In this document: piece after piece, positions 1 to 4,772 of the stretch | Layout: every line of letters begins with the position of its first letter | Position numbering within the stretch: the stretch's first letter is position 1 | Assembly: GCA_023442215.1 (NCBI GenBank) | Contig: JAEZMP010000252.1 | Location: forward strand, 1 to 6,595 | Direction: 5' to 3' | Source: Pseudomonadota bacterium | GTDB taxonomy: Bacteria > Pseudomonadota > Alphaproteobacteria > Rhizobiales > Segnochrobactraceae | Length of the DNA: 6,595 nt | Position numbers and translations under genes: made by a program | The notes under the pieces: model-generated | The model's input: only the letters and a program-made list of their open reading frames with translations | Database searches by the model: none | Told to the model about the DNA's origin: nothing

Positions 1-449
1 GCGAGCGCGTCGGCGGCGTCGTCGGTGTCGAAGGTGGCGCGCGGCAGCAGCACCTTCACCATCATGCGGATCTGCTGCTTCTCGCCGTGGCCGGCGCCGA
101 TCACGGCCTTCTTCACCGCGTTCGGCGCATATTCCCCGACGGACAAGCCCGCACGGGCCGGCACCAGCAGCGCGATGCCGCGGGCCTGCCCGAGCTTCAG
201 CGTGCCGGTGGCGTCGCGGTTGACGAAGGTCTGCTCCACGGCGGCCTCGTGCGGCGCGATGCGGTCGAACACCGCCGTCAGTCCCTCGAACAGGTCGACG
301 AGCCGGCGCGGCAGGTCGTCGTCGCCGTCCGATGTGATGGTGCCGGAGGCGACGAAGTGCACCGCGCTGCCGACGACCTCGATCGCCCCCCAGCCGGTGC
401 GGCGGAGGCCGGGATCGATCCCGAGGATGCGAATCGGCTGCGGCGTCAT
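1..449 (-). CDS. ruvC: Holliday junction resolvase RuvC (3' end cut off by window)
   Basis: RuvC is the dimeric endonuclease that nicks Holliday junctions symmetrically while bound to the RuvAB branch-migration complex in recombinational repair. The visible 149 residues cover most of a protein that is usually about 170 residues long. The start is the ATG at 449-447, which reads MTPQPIRILGIDPG. The four acidic metal-binding residues of the RNase H-like fold are all in place: D12 in GIDPG, E72 in AAVEQTFV, and D144 and D147 in TDDAADAL. The conserved basic stretch (residues 113-129, around AGHGEKQQ) is also present. The ribosome site is weak (GGAACG just upstream). It lies 60 bases downstream of the MAPEG gene on the same strand, so the two may be co-transcribed. 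In related bacteria ruvA and ruvB usually follow, and they would lie beyond the left edge. Identification is firm. Confidence 0.96.
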   Translation of the reverse strand, partial: MTPQPIRILGIDPGLRRTGWGAIEVVGSAVHFVASGTITSDGDDDLPRRLVDLFEGLTAVFDRIAPHEAAVEQTFVNRDATGTLKLGQARGIALLVPARAGLSVGEYAPNAVKKAVIGAGHGEKQQIRMMVKVLLPRATFDTDDAADAL

Positions 450-509
450 GACGTTCCAGATAGCGCGATCGGGGGTGAGGACAAAATGGCGGCGGGCGGC
501 GTCACCGGC

Positions 510-887
510 TCAGCTCCACAACGGCGAGACGAAGATCGCACAGGCCGACAGAAAGCCGACCGCCCATGCGACCGACCGCAGCGCGCCGAGATTGGCGAGA
601 TAGCACGCGCCGTACGCCGCCCGCGCCACGACGAACACCAGCGCCGCCGCATCGACGAAGCCCTGCGGCGCGCCGCGGAACTCCGCGAGCAGCACCGCCG
701 GGATGAAGAACACCAGCGCCTCGAACCCGTTGAGGTGGGCGGAATAGGCCCGCCTCCGCAGCCCCTTTTGCGCCGCGTGACAGGCGCGCGGGTCGCGGTT
801 GTCGAACGACGGGTCGAGCTTCGCCGGCAGCATGACGATGTAGGTCAGGAACACCGCGGCGGCGATAGTCCAGTCGGCGATGGTCAT
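510..887 (-). CDS. MAPEG family small integral membrane protein
   Basis: A 125-residue membrane protein of the MAPEG family (membrane-associated proteins in eicosanoid and glutathione metabolism). Bacterial members are poorly characterised; some relatives are glutathione transferases. Four hydrophobic segments fit the family's four-helix plan: about residues 5-22, 53-70, 76-97 and 103-122. Family-type features are the polar loop DNRDPRA (29-35), the basic run KGLRRRA (41-47), HLNGFEA leading into helix 2 (51-57), and the Arg and Tyr residues in helix 3 (R89, Y92). The ATG at 887-885 was chosen because AAGGGA lies 8 bases upstream and because the frame farther upstream codes for low-quality sequence. 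The stop is 60 bases before ruvC on the same strand. Substrate and role cannot be read from the sequence, and nothing ties it mechanistically to recombination. Confidence 0.88.
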   Translation of the reverse strand: MTIADWTIAAAVFLTYIVMLPAKLDPSFDNRDPRACHAAQKGLRRRAYSAHLNGFEALVFFIPAVLLAEFRGAPQGFVDAAALVFVVARAAYGACYLANLGALRSVAWAVGFLSACAIFVSPLWS

Positions 888-895
888 CGGCGCGA

Positions 896-901
896 TCCCT
901 T
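896..901 (-). promoter_or_regulatory. Ribosome binding site of the MAPEG gene
   Basis: On the minus strand AAGGGA sits 8 bases before the ATG at 887. This decides the start in favour of MTIADW rather than the longer frame reaching 989. Confidence 0.6.
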
Positions 902-999
902 GCGAAGGCCTCGCCCCGCTCGCGGCGGAGGCGAAATTATCCCCGGTCGTTCCGGCGGCGGGCAGCGGGGGCCCCTTGCCGGATGCCACATCATGCTAC

Positions 1000-1018
1000 A
1001 CAAATGTTTCTGATTTGT
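1000..1018. promoter_or_regulatory. Dyad in the AT-rich island of the divergent MAPEG/VOC gap (operator candidate)
   Basis: The 215-base gap between the divergent MAPEG and VOC genes is GC-rich except for about 990-1050. Within that island is a perfect 6-base dyad, ACAAAT (1000-1005), 7-base spacer, ATTTGT (1013-1018). The symmetry and the 19-base length resemble a site for a dimeric repressor or activator. TGCTATTCT (1024-1032) just downstream could be an extended -10 for the VOC gene, but no convincing -35 was found. Function is inferred from position and symmetry only. Confidence 0.3.
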
Positions 1019-1090
1019 TCCAGTGCTATTCTTGTCCCGTGCTTTTCGGCGCCTGAGCCGTCCGGCCGCCATTCCGCAGAAAACCAAGAA

Positions 1091-1096
1091 AGGAAG
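1091..1096 (+). promoter_or_regulatory. Ribosome binding site of the VOC gene
   Basis: AGGAAG lies 6 bases before the first ATG (1103) and 9 before the second (1106). Either could be used, which would change the protein by one Met. It rules out the longer in-frame starts upstream. Confidence 0.65.
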
Positions 1097-1102
1097 AGGT
1101 CC

Positions 1103-1501
1103 ATGATGGATCATGTCGGCATCACCGTCTCCGATTTCGGGCGCTCGATGACGTTCTATCGCGCGGCGCTCGAGCCGCTCGGCATCTCCGTGCAGATGGA
1201 GGTGACGCCCGAGATGACCGGCGGCACCGACCGCCATGCGGGCTTCGGCACCGAGGGCAAGCCGTTCTTCTGGATCGGCACCGGCGGGCATGCGGGCGGC
1301 GCGGCCGGCGTCCACATCGCCTTCGCCGCGGCGAATCGGGCCGAGGTCGATGCCTTCTACGCGGCGGCGATGGCCGCCGGCGGCACCGACAACGGCGCGC
1401 CCGGCCTGCGTCCGCACTACCACGCGCACTATTACGGCGCGTTCGTGCTCGATCCGGACGGCGGCAACATCGAGGCGGTCTGCCACACCCCGCCGGCCTG
1501 A
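1103..1501 (+). CDS. VOC family protein (glyoxalase/bleomycin resistance/dioxygenase fold)
   Basis: A 132-residue single-module member of the vicinal oxygen chelate superfamily, whose proteins pair beta-alpha-beta-beta-beta modules around a divalent metal. The N-terminus MDHVGITVSDF is the classical first strand. Candidate metal ligands are H4 (DHVGI), H71 (GVHIAF) and E124 (GGNIEAV), the usual spacing for this fold. The C-terminal FVLDPDGGNIE motif (114-124) is typical. An unusual His/Tyr cluster, PHYHAHYYG (104-112), lines the end of the third quarter. Relatives are commonly annotated as glyoxalases, but substrate cannot be assigned: lactoylglutathione lyase, thiol transferase and dioxygenase activities all occur in the superfamily. 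The start is set by AGGAAG upstream. A 206-base gap separates it from the next plus-strand gene, so co-transcription is uncertain. Confidence 0.92.
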   Translation: MMDHVGITVSDFGRSMTFYRAALEPLGISVQMEVTPEMTGGTDRHAGFGTEGKPFFWIGTGGHAGGAAGVHIAFAAANRAEVDAFYAAAMAAGGTDNGAPGLRPHYHAHYYGAFVLDPDGGNIEAVCHTPPA

Positions 1502-1588
1502 CCGGGTGGCGGAGGTCCGGAGCGGGAGATGCTTGCCGGCGGATGTCATACGTTCGTCTCGTTACCGGACTATCCGACCCGTGCCGCG

Positions 1589-1612
1589 GCGGCCGGGTTT
1601 CCTCCCGGCCGC
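1589..1612 (+). terminator. Perfect 9-bp stem hairpin, possible VOC gene terminator
   Basis: GCGGCCGGG (1589-1597), 6-base loop (1598-1603), CCCGGCCGC (1604-1612). It lies 88 bases after the VOC stop. No T-tract follows, so intrinsic termination is unproven. It could instead be part of the next gene's leader. Confidence 0.35.
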
Positions 1613-1694
1613 GGGCCCCTCGTCCCGGCGCTGAGCCGCGGGGCGTGGCGGCCGACGGCACAAACCGCCGCCGGCTGTCCGGGGCGGCCATCCC

Positions 1695-1700
1695 GAGGAG
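1695..1700 (+). promoter_or_regulatory. Ribosome binding site of the phosphatase-like gene
   Basis: GAGGAG ends 7 bases before the GTG at 1708, ideal spacing for that start. The ATG at 1703 is too close to the site and is out of frame, opening only ATG-CCG-TGA. Confidence 0.65.
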
Positions 1701-1707
1701 AAATGCC

Positions 1708-2160
1708 GTGAGTCGCGTGTCGGTGCTGTTTGTCTGCGCCCGCAATGCCGGGCTGAGCATCATGGCCGAGGCCTACCTCAATCATCTCGGCCTGCCGGGT
1801 TTCCGCGCCTTCTCCGCCGGCGTGGAGCCGGCCGATACCGTCCATCCGCGCGCTCTGGAGACGCTGGCCGTCGCCGGCCTCTCCACCGAGCGGCTGGAGC
1901 CGAAGCCGCTCGAACTGTTCGCGTTCGACCTCGCGCCGGAACCCGACGTGGTGGTGGCGCTCGGCCCCAAGGTGCTCGGCGTCGCCGAGCCGGCATGGCG
2001 CAGTCCGCCCCGGCGGCTGGCGTGGCTGATCGAGGATCCCCTCGGCAAGGGCGGGCGGCGCGCGTTCGCCGAGGCCTACGATGCGGTGCGCCGGCGCGTC
2101 GATCACGCGCTCGCCGGCGCGCGGTTCGCTCCGGCCGGCGGCCTGATGGTGCCGGCCTGA
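1708..2160 (+). CDS. Low-molecular-weight phosphatase/ArsC-like protein with a degenerate active-site loop
   Basis: A 150-residue protein of the LMW protein-tyrosine phosphatase/arsenate reductase fold. The start is GTG at 1708, with GAGGAG 7 bases upstream. The N-terminal strand VLFVC leads into the phosphate loop at residues 10-17, CARNAGLS. In active members this loop is C-x5-R-S. Here the nucleophile C10 and S17 are present, but the essential Arg is Leu (L16, codon CTG). The family features MAEA (19-22), FSAGVEP (35-41) and the late general-acid motif DP (D110-P111) remain. C10 is the only cysteine, so the redox Cys pair of thioredoxin-coupled ArsC is also missing. It may be a pseudo-phosphatase that binds an anion or a partner, or an enzyme with altered chemistry. 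The reading frame is otherwise intact, arguing against a pseudogene. The stop lies in a 14-base tandem repeat. Fold assignment is good; function is unknown. Confidence 0.85.
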   Translation: MSRVSVLFVCARNAGLSIMAEAYLNHLGLPGFRAFSAGVEPADTVHPRALETLAVAGLSTERLEPKPLELFAFDLAPEPDVVVALGPKVLGVAEPAWRSPPRRLAWLIEDPLGKGGRRAFAEAYDAVRRRVDHALAGARFAPAGGLMVPA

Positions 2161-2183
2161 TGGTGCCGGCCTGATCGGTGCCG
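2141..2183 (+). repeat. 14-bp tandem repeat spanning the stop codon of the phosphatase-like gene
   Basis: The unit GCCTGATGGTGCCG occurs at 2141-2154 and 2155-2168. A third copy at 2169-2183 is GCCTGATCGGTGCCG, with one C inserted. Because 14 is not a multiple of 3, each copy is read in a new frame. Copy 1 codes for the C-terminal LMVP and copy 2 supplies the TGA at 2158-2160. Loss or gain of a unit would change the C-terminus. Confidence 0.85.
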
Positions 2184-2200
2184 GCGGCGCGCTGTCCGAT

Positions 2201-2216
2201 CTGATGAAATCATCAG
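2201..2216. repeat. Short perfect dyad in the convergent gap
   Basis: CTGATGA (2201-2207), AA, TCATCAG (2210-2216) is a perfect 7-base inverted repeat. The 2-base spacer is too tight for a full RNA hairpin of all seven pairs, so it is either a protein-binding dyad or a shorter stem with a 4-base AAAT loop. Confidence 0.5.
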
Positions 2217-2251
2217 GCCGAGAAGAAATCGCTCCGGATTCAAGAGCTTGA

Positions 2252-2296
2252 GCATATCCTTCCCGTTCAGGTCGCCTCGATCTGGACGGGATATGC
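2252..2296 (+). terminator. Long hairpin between the convergent phosphatase-like and nth genes
   Basis: A 12-pair stem joins 2262-2273 to 2279-2290 around a 5-base loop (GCCTC). It contains two G-U wobbles as plus-strand RNA (2267 with 2285, 2271 with 2281). Past a 4-base bulge (2258-2261) a further six pairs join GCATAT (2252-2257) to ATATGC (2291-2296). The wobbles become A-C mismatches in minus-strand RNA, so the structure favours transcripts of the plus-strand phosphatase-like gene. There is no T-run after it. It may be a terminator, an mRNA-stabilising 3' structure, or a copy of a dispersed palindromic repeat of the kind found in Hyphomicrobiales. Confidence 0.55.
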
Positions 2297-2304
2297 CCTT
2301 GGCA

Positions 2305-3168
2305 TCAGGCGGCCAGCACCTTCTCCGGGCTCTTGCAGAGGTCGGCGATGATGCAGCGCTCGCACAGCGGCCTGCGGGCAACGCAGGTATAGCGGCCGTG
2401 CAGGATGAGCCAGTGGTGGGCGTGCTGACGAAAGCGCGGCGGCACGATGCGCTCCAGCGCTTCCTCCACGGCATCCGGCGTCTTGCCCGGCGCCAGCAGG
2501 ATGCGGTTGGCGACGCGGAAGATGTGGGTGTCGACCGCGATGGTCGGTTCGCCGAAGGCGACGTTGAGCACCACGTTCGCGGTCTTGCGCCCGACACCCG
2601 GCAGTTCCTCGAGCGCGGCCCGGCTCGCGGGCACCTCGCCACCGTAGCGCTCCACCAGAATGCGCGAAAGCGCCACCACGTTCTTCGCCTTGTTGCGGAA
2701 CAGGCCGATGGTCTTGATCGCGTCGCGCACCCGGTCCTCGCCGAGGGCGAGCATGGCGGCGGGCGTGTCGGCCTCGGCGAACAGGCCGCGCGTCGCCTTG
2801 TTCACGCCGGCATCCGTCGCCTGGGCGGAGAGCACCACCGCCACCAGCAGCGTGAACGGGTTGGAATAGACGAGCTCGCTGCGCGGATCGGGATCCGCCG
2901 CCTGGAAGCGGGAAAAGATCGCCTCGATCTCGGCCGGGGAATAGGCGGTCGCGCCGCCGAGGCTCGCGGCGGTCTCGGCGGCCCGCGTGTTCGCCTTGGC
3001 CTTGGCGGGCCTGCGGACGGCGACGGCCGCCGCCAGGGCGCCGGGCGATGCCTTCTTGGCCTTCGGTGCAACCTTGGAAGCCTTCGCCGCGGCTTTGGGC
3101 AGAACCTCGGGCGCAGCGGCCCCGCCCGCCTTTCGCGCGCCCGGCGATACCGTCTTTGCGGTTTTCAT
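2305..3168 (-). CDS. nth: Endonuclease III (DNA glycosylase/AP lyase)
   Basis: Nth removes oxidised pyrimidines from DNA and cleaves the resulting abasic site in base-excision repair. The protein is 287 residues. The helix-hairpin-helix is LPGVGRKTA (189-197) with catalytic Lys K195, and the catalytic Asp is D213 in VDTHIFR. The [4Fe-4S] cluster cysteines C262, C269, C272 and C278 keep the family spacing C-x6-C-x2-C-x5-C. The core (from about residue 77) matches the usual length of roughly 210 residues. Before it lies a 70-residue Ala/Lys/Pro-rich tail resembling a histone H1 tail, possibly a non-specific DNA-binding extension. The ATG at 3168-3166 (MKTAK) was chosen although it has no ribosome site, because the longer frame upstream lies antisense to the DUF2244 gene and has none either. 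A -10-like TATAGA 6 bases before the ATG suggests a very short or absent leader. Divergent from DUF2244, convergent with the phosphatase-like gene. Confidence 0.95.
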   Translation of the reverse strand: MKTAKTVSPGARKAGGAAAPEVLPKAAAKASKVAPKAKKASPGALAAAVAVRRPAKAKANTRAAETAASLGGATAYSPAEIEAIFSRFQAADPDPRSELVYSNPFTLLVAVVLSAQATDAGVNKATRGLFAEADTPAAMLALGEDRVRDAIKTIGLFRNKAKNVVALSRILVERYGGEVPASRAALEELPGVGRKTANVVLNVAFGEPTIAVDTHIFRVANRILLAPGKTPDAVEEALERIVPPRFRQHAHHWLILHGRYTCVARRPLCERCIIADLCKSPEKVLAA

Positions 3169-3182
3169 GGCTGATCTATAAT
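3155..3182 (+). promoter_or_regulatory. Candidate promoter of the DUF2244 gene
   Basis: A perfect TATAAT at 3177-3182 stands out in this GC-rich DNA. The -35 is poor (TTTGCG at 3155-3160, 16-base spacer) and lies inside the first codons of nth. The predicted start is near 3189, giving a leader of about 44 bases. The -10 overlaps the nth -10 candidate on the opposite strand. Confidence 0.4.
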
Positions 3183-3204
3183 GCTCCGCACTTTCCGATG
3201 GAAA
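3175..3204 (-). promoter_or_regulatory. Candidate nth promoter, possibly giving a leaderless mRNA
   Basis: On the minus strand TTTCCA (3204-3199), 18 bases, TATAGA (3180-3175). A start point about 7 bases past the -10 falls on the A of the nth ATG at 3168. There is no Shine-Dalgarno at proper spacing; the nearest, GGAG, is about 17 bases from the ATG. Both boxes match the consensus only 4 of 6. Confidence 0.35.
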
Positions 3205-3232
3205 CCATAGGCCGGACCGGACGTTGCCTGCC

Positions 3233-3724
3233 ATGGCAGAACGCTTCGACGACACCACTTTCTTCCGCGCCGTGTTGACGCCCCACCGCTCTCTGGGGCG
3301 GCGGGGATTTCTCGTGCTGATGTCGGTGCTGGTGGCGATCTCGTTTTCGGCCGGGCTGTTGTTCTGGTCCATCGGCGCCTGGCCGGTGTTCGGCTTCTTC
3401 GGGCTCGACGTGCTGCTGGTCTGGTTCGCCTTCCGCGCCAACTACATCGCGGCCCGCGCGCGGGAGGAAATCGAGGTCTCGCCCGCGGAAATCCGCATCC
3501 GCCGCGTTTCCGCCCGGGGCGCGGTGGCGACCGAAAGCCTCAATCCCGCCTGGGCGCGCCTCACGATCGACCGCGTGGAGGACGAGGGCGTGGTGCGGAT
3601 CGCGCTCGCCTCCCACGGCCGCTCGGTTGAGATCGGCCGCTTTCTCGGCCCGGTCGAGCGGGAAAGCTTCGCCGCGGCGTTCGGCGCCGCGCTCGCCAAG
3701 GCGCGGGCCGGCGGGCCGGCCTGA
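3233..3724 (+). CDS. DUF2244 domain-containing integral membrane protein
   Basis: A 163-residue inner-membrane protein of the DUF2244 family, common in Alphaproteobacteria and without known function. Residues 1-24 are cytosolic-looking (TPHRSLGRRG, 16-25). Two hydrophobic helices follow as a hairpin: about 25-46 and 51-68, split by SIGAW, with an acidic D59 in the second. The remaining 95 residues form a soluble C-terminal domain with mixed strands, including the conserved-looking LNPAWARL (103-110) and SVEIGRFLGPVERESFA (131-147). The ATG at 3233 is preferred over the in-frame TTG at 3224. The ribosome site is weak. It is divergent from nth and 103 bases upstream of the AraC-Ogt gene on the same strand, so it may share a transcript with it. 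The family assignment rests on motif recall, not a search. Confidence 0.85.
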   Translation: MAERFDDTTFFRAVLTPHRSLGRRGFLVLMSVLVAISFSAGLLFWSIGAWPVFGFFGLDVLLVWFAFRANYIAARAREEIEVSPAEIRIRRVSARGAVATESLNPAWARLTIDRVEDEGVVRIALASHGRSVEIGRFLGPVERESFAAAFGAALAKARAGGPA

Positions 3725-3786
3725 GGTCCCCGTCCGAAATCGGATTGGCGGCGCGGCGGCTTCACGCGAGGATGGCGAACCGAATC

Positions 3787-3804
3787 CCGGCGCGGTTGCG
3801 CCGG
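3787..3804 (+). terminator. Hairpin between DUF2244 and the AraC-Ogt gene
   Basis: CCGGCGC (3787-3793), GGTT loop, GCGCCGG (3798-3804) forms a perfect 7-pair stem that starts 62 bases after the DUF2244 stop and ends 23 bases before the next ATG. Only a pyrimidine-rich CTCCCTCTG follows. It may partly terminate the upstream transcript or shape the leader of the repair gene. Confidence 0.35.
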
Positions 3805-3827
3805 CTCCCTCTGCCCGGATTGTTGTC

Positions 3828-4733
3828 ATGAGCCTTGCCGAAGCGACCCTCGCCGAACAGGTGCCCGAACGGGAGGAGACCGATCCCGGTCCTTCCGCCG
3901 ACTACGACCTCGTGCGCCGCGCGCTCGCCTTCGTGTCCGAGCGCTGGCGCGACCACCCGGAAGTCGCCGACATCGCCAACGCGGCGGGCATCTCGCCGGT
4001 GCGGCTGGAGCGCGCGTTCCGCCGCTTCGCCGGCATCACGCCGAAGCAGTTTCTCCATGCCGTGACGCTCGATCACGCACGCCGTCTGCTGAGGGTCGAA
4101 GGCGCCAGCGTGTTCGACACCACCTACGAACTCGGGCTTTCCGGGCCGGCGCGGCTGCACGACCTGTTCGTCACCCACGAGGCGATGACGCCGGGCGCCT
4201 ATCGCGTCGGGGGCGAGGGGCTCGAAATCCGCCACGGCTGGCACGACAGCCCGTTCGGCCGCGCGCTGGTGATGGCGACGGATCGCGGGCTCGCCGGCCT
4301 TGCGTTCGCCGACCCCGGCGAGGATGCCGCCGCGTTCGAGGACATGCGCCGCCGCTGGCCGCGCGCCCGCTATGTGGAGGATGCGGCGGCGACCGCGCCG
4401 CTCGCCGCGCGCGCGTTCGACCCGGCGGAATGGAAGGCCGACCGGCCGCTGCGCGTGGTGCTGATCGGGTCCGATTTCGAGGTGCAGGTCTGGGAAACGC
4501 TGCTGTCGATCCCGTTCGCGGGGGCGACCACCTACACCGACATCGCCGGGCGCATCGGCCGGCCCACTGCCGCCCGCGCGGTCGGCTCCGCGGTCGGGCG
4601 CAATCCGGTGTCGTTCGTGGTTCCCTGCCACCGGGTGCTCGGCAAGAGCGGCGGCCTGTGCGGCTATCACTGGGGCCTGCCGCGCAAGCGCGCCATCCTC
4701 GGCTGGGAAGCCGGCCTCGCCGGCACGGTGTGA
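3828..4733 (+). CDS. AraC-type regulator fused to O6-methylguanine-DNA methyltransferase (Ada-like, no Ada N-terminal domain)
   Basis: A 301-residue fusion. Residues 28-127 are an AraC-type double helix-turn-helix DNA-binding domain (VADIANAAGISPVRLERAF in the first HTH, TPGAYR at the end of the second). Residues 137-297 are an Ogt/Ada-C suicide methyltransferase that takes alkyl groups from O6-alkylguanine onto C267 in VPCHRV (265-270). The base-flipping arginine is R250 (TAARAVG), N259 is the hinge asparagine of GRNP, and GGLCGYHWG (275-283) is the active-site closing loop. E. coli Ada, at about 354 residues, starts with a zinc domain that takes methyl from phosphotriesters and switches on the regulon. 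That domain is absent here, and residues 1-27 are acidic and unstructured-looking. How the regulator senses damage, if it still does, is therefore unclear. The ATG at 3828 has only a weak GGA site 8 bases upstream. Confidence 0.93.
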   Translation: MSLAEATLAEQVPEREETDPGPSADYDLVRRALAFVSERWRDHPEVADIANAAGISPVRLERAFRRFAGITPKQFLHAVTLDHARRLLRVEGASVFDTTYELGLSGPARLHDLFVTHEAMTPGAYRVGGEGLEIRHGWHDSPFGRALVMATDRGLAGLAFADPGEDAAAFEDMRRRWPRARYVEDAAATAPLAARAFDPAEWKADRPLRVVLIGSDFEVQVWETLLSIPFAGATTYTDIAGRIGRPTAARAVGSAVGRNPVSFVVPCHRVLGKSGGLCGYHWGLPRKRAILGWEAGLAGTV

Positions 4734-4749
4734 CGTTCGGCAACGGCAC

Positions 4750-4772
4750 GCGGACGCGGTGTCCGCGTCCGC
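4750..4772. terminator. Bidirectional 10-bp hairpin between convergent AraC-Ogt and HNH genes
   Basis: GCGGACGCGG (4750-4759), TGT loop, CCGCGTCCGC (4763-4772) is a perfect 10-pair stem. It ends exactly at the base next to the HNH stop codon (4773-4775) and begins 16 bases after the AraC-Ogt stop. No T-run is present on either side. It is symmetric, so it could act on both transcripts. Confidence 0.6.

Larger units (their letters stand above)
1502..1707 (+). other. Structured leader upstream of the phosphatase-like gene
   Basis: This is a 206-base gap with no gene and several strong inverted repeats. The best is a perfect 9-base stem at 1589-1597 with 1604-1612 (GCGGCCGGG and CCCGGCCGC, loop TTTCCT), with no T-run after it. 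Further possible stems are GGCGG (1647-1651) with CCGCC (1665-1669), and CCGG (1671-1674) with CCGG (1679-1682). CCTCG at 1618-1622 is complementary to the CGAGG (1694-1698) that forms most of the Shine-Dalgarno of the next gene. No known riboswitch core was recognised. It may carry the VOC terminator plus a promoter and 5' UTR. In DNA this GC-rich, hairpins also arise by chance. Confidence 0.35.

Noticed and set aside
87..1013. Long open frame on the plus strand rich in Arg, Gly and Glu
   Set aside because: It lies antisense to ruvC and the MAPEG gene, has no recognisable domain, and shows the composition typical of shadow frames in GC-rich DNA.
1502..1707. A known riboswitch or small RNA upstream of the phosphatase-like gene
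   Set aside because: No conserved core of a familiar class (cobalamin, SAM, glycine, ZTP, fluoride, thermosensor) could be recognised by eye; kept only as an unclassified structured leader.
2211..2310. CATCAGGC direct repeats as target-site duplications of an inserted element
   Set aside because: The enclosed 84 bases have no terminal inverted repeats at the boundaries, and one repeat copy is the end of the nth coding sequence, so an insertion model is not supported.
2248..3174. 308-codon plus-strand open frame opposite nth
   Set aside because: It covers nth in antisense, with His/Arg/Gly-rich low-complexity sequence and no motif; nth has all catalytic and Fe-S residues.
3169..3441. Upstream extension of nth by up to 91 codons
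   Set aside because: It runs antisense through the DUF2244 gene, has no ribosome site, and would be a low-complexity extension without family counterpart.
3762..4670. 302-codon minus-strand open frame
   Set aside because: It is the antisense shadow of the AraC-Ogt gene; no family is recognisable.
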